Below, piece after piece: positions 47,104-56,410 of a stretch of 64,000 nt of DNA (its first letter is position 1; the number at the start of each line of letters is the position of its first letter). Source of the DNA: Legionella oakridgensis ATCC 33761 = DSM 21215 (GTDB taxonomy: Bacteria > Pseudomonadota > Gammaproteobacteria > Legionellales > Legionellaceae); contig NZ_CP004006.1 in the NCBI RefSeq assembly GCF_000512355.1, positions 2,376,501 through 2,440,500 of the forward strand, in the 5' to 3' direction. The notes beneath the pieces are model-generated. The model was not told the DNA's origin, did not search any database, and worked only from the letters and a program-made list of their open reading frames with translations. A program made the translations under genes and the position numbers.

Positions 47104-48391
47104 AGCTCTACACCAATTAAGGGGGCACTGTAATCAAATTAGTCTAGACTAAGTCCTTGATTTAGCGATCAAAAGGAGATTAAAGTGCCTAAGAACAATC
47201 TTATCCTAAATTTACCTGGATTTTCCATATTAAAAGTGAGTGGGTATCAACCCTTATTATTAGATGTAACTTATAACCGATTAGCTCGGTGTAGTCATTG
47301 CCAAAGTAAGCAGGTTCGCAAGAAATCATCGTATGTAAGAACAGTACACCATGAGTTAATAGGGCATCGTCGAAGTGTATTGAGGTTTAAAGCGTATAAG
47401 CTTTATTGTCATACTTGTTGTCGCTATGGTAATCAACAGTTTCCCGGTATCAATAAACATCAACGTGCTACTTGGCGAGCTCAAGCTGCAGTGTTTCATG
47501 AGCATAGCCGCGGGGTATCGCAAAAAGATTTATCAGAGCGTTATAAGAAAGGAAAAGCGACCATAGAGCGCTGGTATCAGCGGCATTATGAAGAGCAACA
47601 TCGAGAATTAATCAATAAACCATGTCCTGTGGTACTGGGTATTGATGAACATTTTTTCAGTAAGAAAGAAGGGTTTGCAACTACTTTTTGTGACCTAAGA
47701 AAACATAAGATATTTGATGTGGTTCGTGGCCGTCGTGAGCAAGAATTAAAAGAATATCTCCAGCAATTACCTGGAAAAGAACGTGTCAAAGTGATTTGTA
47801 TGGACTTGAGCAGTACATACCGTTCCTTAGTAAAGAAGTACTTTCCTAATGCTATGATAGTGGCTGATAGGTTTCATGTAATCCGTTTAATTCAACATCA
47901 GTGTATGATGACCTGTCGAGAACTCTCCACTGAAATTAAAAACAATAGAGGTATCTTAGCCTTATTAAGAACAAGACCTGATAACTTAAGTGATGAGAAG
48001 AAAGTCAAAAGAGATGCGTTTTTCACTGAAAATCCTGCAATAGAGGCTATATATCAATTTCAGCAACAACTGCACTCACTATTAATGAAAAGGGCGCTAA
48101 CACAGCATGAGTGCCGTAAAGTAATACCTACTTTCTTAGAAATGTTGGCTGAGTTAAAGCAAAGTGGTTTTAAAGCATTAGCATCATTAGGTAAAACACT
48201 TTGGGCTTGGAAAGATGAAGTGGCCAGAATGTGGCGATTTAGTAAGTCAAATGGAATAACAGAAGGCTTTCATCGCAAAATGAAACTCATTCAGCGAAGA
48301 GCTTATGGTTTTAGAAATTTTGAAAATTATAGAGTACGTGTTAAGGTCCTCTGCGGGTGATTAAAGCTGCCCCCTTAAATGGGAAAGAGCC
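47104..48391. mobile_element. ISL3-family insertion sequence
   Basis: Transposase gene (47185-48360) between imperfect inverted repeats: left about 47104-47135 (GCTCTACACCAATTAAGGGG) and right 48358-48391 (reverse complement GGCTCTTTCCCATTTAAGGG). The two ends share the ATTTAAGGGGGCA core. No clean target duplication is visible on the right because copies of the right end follow directly. Confidence 0.85.
47185..48360 (+). CDS. ISL3-family transposase
   Basis: 391 residues, intact. N-terminal zinc finger CSHCQSKQV ... CHTCCRY, then a helix-turn-helix region, and the DDE core VVLGIDEHFFSKKEGF, VKVICMDLSSTYRSL and NGITEGFHRKMKLIQRRAYGFRN. This is the standard ISL3 layout. The gene appears functional, with a good ribosome site (AAAAGGAGATTAAAGTG) before its ATG... 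its start is GTG at 47185. Confidence 0.92.
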   Translation: MPKNNLILNLPGFSILKVSGYQPLLLDVTYNRLARCSHCQSKQVRKKSSYVRTVHHELIGHRRSVLRFKAYKLYCHTCCRYGNQQFPGINKHQRATWRAQAAVFHEHSRGVSQKDLSERYKKGKATIERWYQRHYEEQHRELINKPCPVVLGIDEHFFSKKEGFATTFCDLRKHKIFDVVRGRREQELKEYLQQLPGKERVKVICMDLSSTYRSLVKKYFPNAMIVADRFHVIRLIQHQCMMTCRELSTEIKNNRGILALLRTRPDNLSDEKKVKRDAFFTENPAIEAIYQFQQQLHSLLMKRALTQHECRKVIPTFLEMLAELKQSGFKALASLGKTLWAWKDEVARMWRFSKSNGITEGFHRKMKLIQRRAYGFRNFENYRVRVKVLCG

Positions 48392-48574
48392 AATTATAGA
48401 GTACGTGTTAAGGTCCTCTGCGGGTGATTAAAGCTGCCCCCTTAAATGGGAAAGAGCCTGGTTTTAGAAATTTTGAAAATTATAGAGTACGTGTTAAGGT
48501 CCTCTGCGGGTGATTAAAGCTGCCCCCTTAAATGGGAAAGAGCCGTAAAGTGCCCCCGGATTTGGGGAAGAGCC
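48392..48574. repeat. Tandem copies of the ISL3 right end
   Basis: Directly after the IS: a 67-base copy of its last bases (48392-48458, equal to 48325-48391), an 86-base copy (48459-48544, equal to 48306-48391), and a 30-base related end (48545-48574) that keeps TGCCCCC and ends GGGGAAGAGCC. All copies end at the same GAGCC terminus. They abut tRNA-Arg. Confidence 0.85.
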
Positions 48575-48578
48575 GAAA

Positions 48579-48655
48579 TGGCGCGCTCGGAGGGACTCGA
48601 ACCCCCGACACCTTGGTTCGAAGCCAAGTACTCTATCCAGCTGAGCTACGAGCGC
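48579..48655 (-). tRNA. tRNA-Arg (anticodon TCG)
   Basis: 77 bases including an encoded CCA. Acceptor arms GCGCTCG/CGAGCGC pair, D arm GCTC..GAGT, anticodon stem CTTGG/CCAAG with loop CTTCGAA (anticodon TCG), T arm GGTTCGAGTCC. The right-end repeats of ISL3 lie beyond its 3' end. Confidence 0.93.
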
Positions 48656-48743
48656 ATTCTAGATACTAGATTCCAGGGAATAGAAACTAGATTTGATCAA
48701 GTATTATTTTACTGGGAACTGCCGAAATAACAAGTCGCCAGAA

Positions 48744-48819
48744 TGGTGGGCCGTATAGGATTCGAACCTATGACACAGAGGTTAAAAGCCTCCTGCTCTA
48801 CCAACTGAGCTAACGGCCC
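48744..48819 (-). tRNA. tRNA-Lys (anticodon TTT), copy 1
   Basis: 76 bases with encoded CCA. Acceptor GGGCCGT/ACGGCCC, anticodon stem GGAGG/CCTCT-type with loop CTTTTAA (anticodon TTT), T arm GGTTCGAATCC. Identical to the copy at 48915. Confidence 0.95.
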
Positions 48820-48914
48820 TACTTACCTACATCAGAAAAATCGCTGGTAATTCAATCCACTACATTTTACTATGAGGAAGAATTAATTAACAAGCGTATT
48901 TATCACGTTGAACA

Positions 48915-48990
48915 TGGTGGGCCGTATAGGATTCGAACCTATGACACAGAGGTTAAAAGCCTCCTGCTCTACCAACTGAGCTAACGGCCC
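48915..48990 (-). tRNA. tRNA-Lys (anticodon TTT), copy 2
   Basis: 76 bases, same sequence as 48744-48819; probably a recent duplication. It lies upstream of the first copy in transcription and 25 bases downstream of the GHMP kinase stop. Confidence 0.95.
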
Positions 48991-49014
48991 CAAAGAGGCT
49001 GAAATCATACCCGA

Positions 49015-49908
49015 TCAAGCTGAAATTTCAAGTGTTTTGAGCAGATTATTTTCAAATAACCCAGCTTTTGTATACAAATCCTCACTGGTTGCCAATACAT
49101 CACAGTCTTGCAATGACAATTGCCCAAGGACAGACGAGAGCTGTGTGCGCGAAACAAGCAACAATAAAACGTCCGCTCCCATCGCACCACACCCTTTCGC
49201 TGCCAATACCCCTGGTTGCTGCCTAAGCCATTCAAGGTATTGCTGACTTCCCTCCGCAACAAGATTAAAGATCATTAATTGCTCATGATAAGCATTTACC
49301 GCTTCAATAAGACGAAACCCATTACTGGATTCAAAAGCTCTTTTTCCTGATTCAACGATCCCTGCTAATTCAATTATTTTTTCTGGTAAAGAAGCATGTT
49401 GCAAGTGATGATGTGTCGCCAGTTTCTTACCAGTATGTAGCAAGATGAATGCCAGATCATCAAAAGGCCAGTTGTAAATCTGATATTGATGCTGTTGATG
49501 GTGAATATAAACACATCCATACAAAGATTGCGCCAGTACATCATATCCGCTGGGACGCAATCCCTGCCCATTCCAAGATACTTCAGCATAAGCGTTGTGC
49601 ATTTCCATGAGAGTGGGCATTTTATTATGCAAATAACAACTCGCATAATAAGCACCCAAAAACTGAGCGCTTGACGCACCCATACCACCTCGATTCTGGT
49701 AAGGATCAAACCAACTTAATCCTTGTTCCATCGTTGCTTGTGTCCACCAACGGCCAGCTGGCGAAGCAGGATGAATACCGTTTAACCCAGTTTCTTGCGA
49801 TAGAGTTACTTCAAAACAAGGGGCTGTGGTTAATACCAGCGCAGGACCACCAGTGACCGCCACATACTCACCTAACAAAAACGTCTTAGCAGGAAAACAC
49901 CATTTCAT
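49015..49908 (-). CDS. mvaK2: GHMP kinase, probable phosphomevalonate kinase
   Basis: 297 residues. GHMP motifs AKTFLLGEYVAVTGGPAL (motif 1), RGGMGASSAQFLGAYY (phosphate loop) and AKGCGAMGADVLLLLV (motif 3). The setting, beside HMG-CoA reductase and IPP isomerase, and the presence of mevalonate kinase and mvaD elsewhere in the window leave the phosphomevalonate step for it: phosphomevalonate plus ATP to diphosphomevalonate. Sequence is divergent from typical MvaK2, so the role is inferred. Ends 8 bases after the mvaA stop in transcription order. Confidence 0.75.
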   Translation of the reverse strand: MKWCFPAKTFLLGEYVAVTGGPALVLTTAPCFEVTLSQETGLNGIHPASPAGRWWTQATMEQGLSWFDPYQNRGGMGASSAQFLGAYYASCYLHNKMPTLMEMHNAYAEVSWNGQGLRPSGYDVLAQSLYGCVYIHHQQHQYQIYNWPFDDLAFILLHTGKKLATHHHLQHASLPEKIIELAGIVESGKRAFESSNGFRLIEAVNAYHEQLMIFNLVAEGSQQYLEWLRQQPGVLAAKGCGAMGADVLLLLVSRTQLSSVLGQLSLQDCDVLATSEDLYTKAGLFENNLLKTLEISA

Positions 49909-49916
49909 AAAACCGT

Positions 49917-51203
49917 TTAAACCTGTCGAATTTCTGCCAATAATTCACAAGCATTGTTTAAACTTACGCGCTTATTCAGCGTTAACCAATGTTGTAATCG
50001 CTCTTTCAATACAGGCATTTCTTCATCGGTTGCACCGGCAACGAGTAACAAATTATCAAGATGAAGCTTCATATGACCTTGAATGATGCCTTCTGTGCAT
50101 AGTGCCTTAAGCGCACCCAAGTTTTGGACGAGTCCGACAGCAGCAATCACGCGTGATAATTGGTTAGCCGACTCAATACCCATCATCTTCAAACACATTT
50201 TTGCAGTAGGATGCAACGACGTTACACCTCCAACCGTACCAACGATAATGGGAGCGGTTAATTCGCCTTGCAACACCCCTTGCTCATAACGCCAACGAGT
50301 AATTGCTTGGTATTGACCCGACCGAGCCGCAAAAGCATGTATGCCTGCTTCCACAGCACGCCAATCATTTCCAGTTGCGATAACCACAGGATCTATTCCA
50401 TTCATAACTCCCTTATTGTGAGTGGTTGCCCGATACGGATCCGTTTCTGCAAAAAGAGAGGCCTCTTGCAAACGTTCCCCTAAGGACGGCTCAACACCAC
50501 GAATGGTCACCGTAGCGGTTGTAAGTTTTTGATCATTTAAATTTGACAGAATGCACATAGATACTTGTTCGCCAGTTAAATTTTCTATTGGCGCTTTCAA
50601 ATATTCCAAGACTTGATTAATAATATTGGCTCCCATGGCGTTGCAACTATTCATCGTTAAATGAATAACCGCCATGTCCCCTCCACCCGGACGCGGAAGG
50701 CGACGCAAATGCATATCCACAACCCCCCCACCGCGCTTGACCATATTAGCAGCCACATCTTCATTGGCTTTTTCAATTAGGAATTGCTTATTTTCAACAA
50801 AAACAGCAGATAATCGCTCAAAATTTCGAATATTTGCCAATTGAATTTGCCCAAGAATACAGTCACCTTCCACACGCGTTTGGATCTCTCCAGATTGTCT
50901 TATCCATTTTGCAGTTTTCGACAAGGCAGCAATAATAGAAGTTTCTTCTACAGCCATTGGAATAATATAATCCTGGCCATCAATACAAAAATTAGTAGCA
51001 ACCCCTAATGGCAGTTGAAAATAGCCAATAACATTTTCAATTAATTTATCCGCAAGACTCGTATCCTGAATACCGCCTTGACGTAAAAAATTAATATCGT
51101 CGACAGTCAATGCTCCCAGCTCCAGCAAACGTTGAAAACGCTTTTCTCGATCCAACTTGGAAAACCCTTGAAATAATTGGCTGGCATTTTTAATTAATGG
51201 CAT
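49917..51203 (-). CDS. mvaA: Class II (degradative-type) HMG-CoA reductase
   Basis: 428 residues, normal for class II. ENVIGYFQLPLGVATNF, GDCILGQIQL, NSCNAMGANI (catalytic and NADH-binding region) and EQGVLQGELTAPI are visible. It reduces HMG-CoA to mevalonate; in bacteria with the mevalonate route the class II enzyme serves biosynthesis. It overlaps the end of fni by 14 bases (fni is transcribed first), forming an operon with mvaK2 downstream. Confidence 0.95.
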   Translation of the reverse strand: MPLIKNASQLFQGFSKLDREKRFQRLLELGALTVDDINFLRQGGIQDTSLADKLIENVIGYFQLPLGVATNFCIDGQDYIIPMAVEETSIIAALSKTAKWIRQSGEIQTRVEGDCILGQIQLANIRNFERLSAVFVENKQFLIEKANEDVAANMVKRGGGVVDMHLRRLPRPGGGDMAVIHLTMNSCNAMGANIINQVLEYLKAPIENLTGEQVSMCILSNLNDQKLTTATVTIRGVEPSLGERLQEASLFAETDPYRATTHNKGVMNGIDPVVIATGNDWRAVEAGIHAFAARSGQYQAITRWRYEQGVLQGELTAPIIVGTVGGVTSLHPTAKMCLKMMGIESANQLSRVIAAVGLVQNLGALKALCTEGIIQGHMKLHLDNLLLVAGATDEEMPVLKERLQHWLTLNKRVSLNNACELLAEIRQV

Positions 51204-52221
51204 GCCTTCTCCTTAAATCATTTAATATACGGCTGCCTGTACAAAACATGGCAACTTTTAATTCATATTCAATCGATGTCATGGTATGAATGACTTGCTC
51301 CGTGGAATGCAAAGCAGCACTAAGCATTGGTTTGGCAAAACCAACCGTGGTCGCTCCAAGCGCGAATAATTTTGCCGCATCCAGTCCATGGCGAACTCCG
51401 CCGGAGCCCCAAACTTCAAAATCAGCATTCAAGGAAATTGCATCAGAAACACTTTTAACTGTATCGATACCCCAATCACGAAAAGTTTTTGACGCTTTTT
51501 GGCGCATGGGCTCATTAACCGCGCGATGCCCTTCAATACGCCCCCAATGAGTTCCACCCAACCCACTAACATCCACGGCAGAAACGCCAATATCATTTAA
51601 GCGAGCCAATGTTGTTTGTGAAAATCCACATCCTGTTTCTTTCACAATGACAGGCAAAGGCAAATGTTTGACTAATGTCTCCAAAGCATGCCAACAGCCT
51701 TTAAATTGCGGCGTGCCTTCCGGCTGAATGCATTCTTGTAAAGGATTGCAGTGAATAATCAAAGCATTGGCTGCTATAGCATCCATTAACCGCTGCACTT
51801 GAGACATGGGGGTAGAAATTAATTGGGCAATACCAAGATTGCTAAATAGACTGACTTGCGGAAAATCCCGACGCAGCGGCTGCCACTCTAAAGCAGCATG
51901 ACTATCTGTGAGTTCGCGCCGTTGCGAGCCCACTCCCATTGCCCACCCATTCTGAGCGCATGCAGCAATAAGATGGTGATTAATATTGACTGCCTCACGA
52001 TGTCCGGCAGTCATGGAAGCGACCATAAAGGGTTTGGCCACTGAAGAGCCAAATCGAATACCAGTAATATCTATGTCATGAAAATCAATATCTGGAAGCG
52101 CTTCATGAATCAAGACAACACGGTCAAAGGTGTTTAATTCATTACTTTGATTATCCTGCATAAGCGCAAGTTCAATATGATCCTGCTTGCGTTTTTCAAA
52201 TTGACTATAATCGTCTGACAT
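51190..52221 (-). CDS. fni: Type 2 isopentenyl-diphosphate isomerase (FMN)
   Basis: 343 residues. FEKRKQDHIELAL, PFMVASMTAGH, VGSQRREL and VDVSGLGGTHWG plus GGVRHGLDAAK form the FMN-binding TIM barrel. It interconverts IPP and DMAPP using reduced FMN. It leads the fni-mvaA-mvaK2 operon. Confidence 0.95.
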   Translation of the reverse strand: MSDDYSQFEKRKQDHIELALMQDNQSNELNTFDRVVLIHEALPDIDFHDIDITGIRFGSSVAKPFMVASMTAGHREAVNINHHLIAACAQNGWAMGVGSQRRELTDSHAALEWQPLRRDFPQVSLFSNLGIAQLISTPMSQVQRLMDAIAANALIIHCNPLQECIQPEGTPQFKGCWHALETLVKHLPLPVIVKETGCGFSQTTLARLNDIGVSAVDVSGLGGTHWGRIEGHRAVNEPMRQKASKTFRDWGIDTVKSVSDAISLNADFEVWGSGGVRHGLDAAKLFALGATTVGFAKPMLSAALHSTEQVIHTMTSIEYELKVAMFCTGSRILNDLRRRHAIN

Positions 52222-52397
52222 TACAATGGCTATTTCTGCTAAAATGGCTTGAATTTTACCACATTACAAAGCAAGCAACCACTGACATTCGTCAAACCTC
52301 TATCATGATTTATTAAATTTTTACACTCAATAAAAACGAATCTATAAAAGCCCTCATCAGGGCACAGCATTATAGCGTTTCTTTTCATGTACTTTTA

Positions 52398-53402
52398 TTA
52401 GTATTTCTGGGCAAGAACAACCGACACTTCATTCAAGTTTTCATTGAGTTGAGTAAAAAAATACATCAAGCTATAAAATCCATGGGTATCACTCTCCAAT
52501 GAGGCAAATCGTTCAGGATGCTTCGTAATTGCTTTTGCCAACAACGAAGACACATTTGCAGCAGGCAACATGGTGCTGTTACCTTCTTTCTGAAGCTGCA
52601 AGATAAGCACCTTAATATTATGCTTCGTTGTGTTGGCAGCCGTTTCAATCAAACGTATGTCATCCTGATTTAAATGAGGCAATAGCCATTGGTAAGACTC
52701 AATTAAATTACTCATGTACAGAGAACACTGTTCAATGCGATTAAGAACAGTAAAAAAATCCTGTCCAGAGAGGCGATGAAACAATAATTCATAACGAATG
52801 GATAATGCATTTTTTTTAATGTCCTGGAAATCCATCGATAAAACATGGCTAGAGACATAAGTCCTGGCTTGTTTTGTTTTTATAACCATCTTCAACAAAG
52901 CATTCATTTTTTGCAAATATCCGATAAACAAATCAGCCACATTGGTTTTTACAGGAAATAAAAAACACCCTACAGTCAGTGCAATACCAGCCCCTAGCGC
53001 TGTATCAATAATACGGGCTTGCAACAAAAGTAAATTCCAATTTCCAATCAATGCAAATAAAAAAACAACGAAACAAGTCAGAAAAAACATGGCAATCAGA
53101 TGCTGAATTTTCATCAAATAGATGGTAAAAAAAACAAAGATAAGCAAAAAAATCATAATGATTGTCTTATCGCCCGGCAGTAAAAAATACAATACCGTTC
53201 CGACACAGCCCCCCAAGGCAGTCATTCCCACTCGCTCAACGGAGCGCTTAACACTTTCTCCCCACGTTTGAGCCGTTAATGCCATAGCCGTTAACGTAAT
53301 CCAGTAGCCGCGCTCAAAGGCAAAATGTTCACTAATCAACTCGGCAATTGCAATGGCAATAGCCGCCTGAATCGCCATTTTGGTTGTATTTCTAAGTTTC
53401 AT
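52398..53402 (-). CDS. FUSC-family membrane protein
   Basis: 334 residues. Six N-terminal hydrophobic segments with FERGYWITLTAMALTAQTWGESVKRSVERVGMTALGG, the FUSC/AaeB hallmark after the first helices, and a long C-terminal cytosolic helix region. Such proteins are half-length relatives of the aromatic-acid exporter AaeB and of YccS/YhfK. It starts inside the end of the upstream FUSC gene (ATG 53402 overlaps its stop region), so the two may form one transporter. Confidence 0.8.
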   Translation of the reverse strand: MKLRNTTKMAIQAAIAIAIAELISEHFAFERGYWITLTAMALTAQTWGESVKRSVERVGMTALGGCVGTVLYFLLPGDKTIIMIFLLIFVFFTIYLMKIQHLIAMFFLTCFVVFLFALIGNWNLLLLQARIIDTALGAGIALTVGCFLFPVKTNVADLFIGYLQKMNALLKMVIKTKQARTYVSSHVLSMDFQDIKKNALSIRYELLFHRLSGQDFFTVLNRIEQCSLYMSNLIESYQWLLPHLNQDDIRLIETAANTTKHNIKVLILQLQKEGNSTMLPAANVSSLLAKAITKHPERFASLESDTHGFYSLMYFFTQLNENLNEVSVVLAQKY

Positions 53403-54445
53403 CGGAGTTTTTAACCAATTGAATGATATGCTGATTCATCAATTCAAAGCCTAATTTACAATTCAGTAATAACATGATGACGGCTGGATTATCAGCAGGT
53501 GCAAGACCTAGTTTTTTGCCAGATCAGGTAAAAACAAAACGATGAATCTTTGGAAACTGTAAAATCTGCATACATACCTATTGCAGCTAATAATGTTGCG
53601 AATTGTTTACACACCAGACTAATGGCAAGCTGCGCTGAACGTGGCATCTCATTGGAATGAATCCATAAGGCATCAATAAGAAGAGTATAAGCATGCACTA
53701 AAGCATATTGATGAGATACAATATAACTGAACTGTTTTTCTGTTTTTGCAGTCTTACGATTAAGCTGGATGGCTTGATTAGTATTGACCAACTGCATCAA
53801 GGTGGTTTTTATGGATTCAAAAGGTAAATCCGTAACGTGCATGGTCTTTCTATTGGAAATCAGTAAATATCGTCTTATCTCAGCCATTCCGGAACTTAAT
53901 GTTTGGAAAAAGCGATTTGAATTTTTCACAAACAGGCGAGAATAGTTTTCTGGGAAAACAAATAAGATAATGACTGCAGAGACCCCAAAACCAACCAATA
54001 AACCATACATATGCCTCCATGCCTCATCTGTTGATGAAAAAGGCAAGGTGGTAGCGAGAAAACATAATGTCCACCCCATCATGGGAGCCATGCTGTTTTC
54101 TAAGCCGAAACGCCGTATATAATTTGCAAAAAAGCCCAATACCACGAGCGTCAAGGCCGTCCAATCGGCAGAATCGCGAACCATCAGACCAAGAATAAAC
54201 ACTGCAAAGTAAATGAAATCAAAAACAACGATATGAAGAAGTTTTAAAATCCATGTCTCAGCCACAACACCTTGTACCGAAATCCCACCGACGATGCCTG
54301 CCAAGAGACTTGTCAAGATCCCTTTATCATAGGTAATCCCGACAGAAATAATAATGGCCAATACCGTCCTTAATGCCTGCTTCAAATTGAAGTAGCCAGG
54401 ATCAACATTCCATAAGTAAACCCGGAACTGATTAAGTGTGTGCAC
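53392..54445 (-). CDS. FUSC-family membrane protein (C-terminus frameshifted)
   Basis: 317 residues are open (53492-54445), with six N-terminal helices (FNLKQALRTVLAIIISVGITY) and the cytosolic part. At the T6 run 53512-53517 the open frame ends in a short unnatural tail (WQKTRSCTC). Another frame continues KLGLAPADNPAVIMLLLNCK and ends QLVKNSDET at 53392, overlapping the start of the next FUSC gene, which is the expected coupling. So the true protein is about 350 residues. Function as for its partner. Confidence 0.78.
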
Positions 54446-54508
54446 GTATTTTTGCCGTAAGACGGTATTTCGTATTATCCTAGGCTATTTTTCAATAGAA
54501 TAGCAATT

Positions 54509-55639
54509 ATGCCCAAAGATCAGTCAAATGCCCATTTTGTTTTTGACAAGGAAAATAATACCTATCGTTGTGAAGGAGATTGGTCAATTACTCACATTGG
54601 AAATCTCTTTAGAGAATTCAAACAAAGCTCTATTCCTTCCTCGGCAAAACTTACTATTAATGGCGAAGCATTGACAAAATTTGACAGTGCCGGCGCATTA
54701 ACTCTCTGGCATTGCATAGCAGAATTAAAAACGCAGCATAACTCCATCACATTGGACAAATTTAACAAGCAACAAAAAGACTTGCTTTCCGTCATTGAAG
54801 AAAAAAGCGAAAACCTACACTACGCTCCCCCTTCGCCCAAACGGGAAAATGTCTTACATCATATTGGTAAAGAAACAATCCACAAACTAAATCAAGCCAA
54901 CGGTTTAATTGTTTTGGTAGGCGACCTGAGCGAAAAAATTATGGCGGCCTTCCATCATATGCGACGATTTCATTTTCCAAGTATAGTTGCCACTATTTAT
55001 GCCACAGGCGTCACCGCCTTACCGATTATCGGTTTGCTCTCCTTTTTAATCGGTGTTGTTCTTGCTTATCAGATGGGCTTACAGCTAGAAACTTATGGTG
55101 CCAATATTTTTATTGCTTACTTATCAGGCATGGCGATCTTTCGTGAGTTTGCGCCATTAATTACCGCCATTATTGTCGCTGGCCGAACCAGCTCATCGTT
55201 TACGGCTCAAATTGGTAGTATGAAAATTAATGAAGAGATAGACGCATTATATACCATGGGACTTTCTCCCACGGAATTATTGGTAGTTCCCAAGATGCTC
55301 GGATTATTATTAATATTTCCTTTACTTATTTTTTGGTCCGACTTCTTCAGCACCGTCGGCGCTATGATTATGTCCAAATTTATGTTACATGTTGGCTATG
55401 TCGACTTTATGACTCGTTTGCAAGATTCTGTCGGCCTAAAGCAAATGATGTTAGGTTTATATAAAGCACCTGCATTTGCAATTCTGATTGCACTGGTTGG
55501 ATGTTTTCAAGGATTTTGTGTGGAAGCCAATGCAGACAGCTTGGGGGAAAAAACCACAAAAAGCGTGGTGCAAGCATTATTTCTAATTATTGTTGCCGAT
55601 GCAATATATTCTGTTATCTACAGTTGGCTGGATCTTTAA
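54509..55639 (+). CDS. mlaE: MlaE-family lipid-transport permease with N-terminal STAS domain
   Basis: 376 residues. Residues 1-100 form a STAS (MlaB-like) domain (CEGDWSITHIGNLF, TKFDSAGALTLWHC); the rest is the MlaE permease with GLLSFLIGVVLAYQMGLQL, YGANIFIAYLSGMAIFREFAPLI and GRTSSSFTAQIGSMKINEEIDAL, the coupling helix EID included. In E. coli MlaB is separate; here it is fused to the permease. It is first of four genes for an MCE transporter that moves phospholipids between membranes. Confidence 0.93.
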   Translation: MPKDQSNAHFVFDKENNTYRCEGDWSITHIGNLFREFKQSSIPSSAKLTINGEALTKFDSAGALTLWHCIAELKTQHNSITLDKFNKQQKDLLSVIEEKSENLHYAPPSPKRENVLHHIGKETIHKLNQANGLIVLVGDLSEKIMAAFHHMRRFHFPSIVATIYATGVTALPIIGLLSFLIGVVLAYQMGLQLETYGANIFIAYLSGMAIFREFAPLITAIIVAGRTSSSFTAQIGSMKINEEIDALYTMGLSPTELLVVPKMLGLLLIFPLLIFWSDFFSTVGAMIMSKFMLHVGYVDFMTRLQDSVGLKQMMLGLYKAPAFAILIALVGCFQGFCVEANADSLGEKTTKSVVQALFLIIVADAIYSVIYSWLDL

Positions 55640-55641
55640 AC

Positions 55642-56379
55642 ATGAGCGAGCCCATTATTGAAATCAAAGGATTAAAGAATTATTTAGGCAGCCAATGGGT
55701 TCATTCTGATGTAAACCTTACTGTAGAAAAGGGAGAAATTCTTGCCATCATTGGCGGCAGTGGCAGCGGAAAAACAACCATCTTACGCAGCATTCTCATG
55801 TTATTAAAACCAACGGCAGGTACCATTAAGGTATTTGGAAAAGATATTGAACACATCAGTGAACATGAAGCGAACGCACTTCGTCAACGTTGGGGCATGC
55901 TATTTCAACATAGCGCTCTTTTTTCAGCAATGACAGTCCTTGAAAACATCATGTTTCCCATGCGCGAACTGGCGTCGCTTGATAAACAACTCATGCACGA
56001 ACTGGCTATTTTAAAACTAATGCTTGTCGGTTTATCTAAAGAAACTGGCGGAAAATTTCCGGCAGAACTCAGCGGAGGAATGCAAAGACGTGCTGCGGCA
56101 GCACGCGCCATTGCCATGGATCCTGAATTATTATTTCTTGATGAACCTACCTCAGGACTCGACCCATTAAGTGCCAAACAATTTGATGAGTTGATTCTTT
56201 TTTTAAGAAATGCATTGAATCTAACCATTGTGATTGTCAGTCATGACATTGAATCTCTGCAGCGCACGACGGATCGCGTCGCTTTTGTAGGCAAAGGAAA
56301 AATAATCAGCGTGGAACCAATTGATAAATTAATGCAAAATGATCATCCATTAATTGCTGATTATTTCAGTAAATTTTAA
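55642..56379 (+). CDS. mlaF: MlaF-like lipid-transport ABC ATPase
   Basis: 245 residues from ATG 55642. Walker A GGSGSGKTT, signature ELSGGMQRR, Walker B LLFLDEPTSGLD and the D/H loops VSHD. It powers the MlaE permease. Starts two bases after the mlaE stop; the MCE gene begins near its end. Confidence 0.95.
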   Translation: MSEPIIEIKGLKNYLGSQWVHSDVNLTVEKGEILAIIGGSGSGKTTILRSILMLLKPTAGTIKVFGKDIEHISEHEANALRQRWGMLFQHSALFSAMTVLENIMFPMRELASLDKQLMHELAILKLMLVGLSKETGGKFPAELSGGMQRRAAAARAIAMDPELLFLDEPTSGLDPLSAKQFDELILFLRNALNLTIVIVSHDIESLQRTTDRVAFVGKGKIISVEPIDKLMQNDHPLIADYFSKF

Positions 56380-56410
56380 AATAGTAGCCATTAAACAGGG
56401 AGCATTGTGC

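Noticed and set aside
48744-48990. Two tRNA-Lys copies as an attachment-site duplication of an island
   Set aside because: No integrase lies nearby and the copies are full tRNAs; simple tandem duplication explains them.
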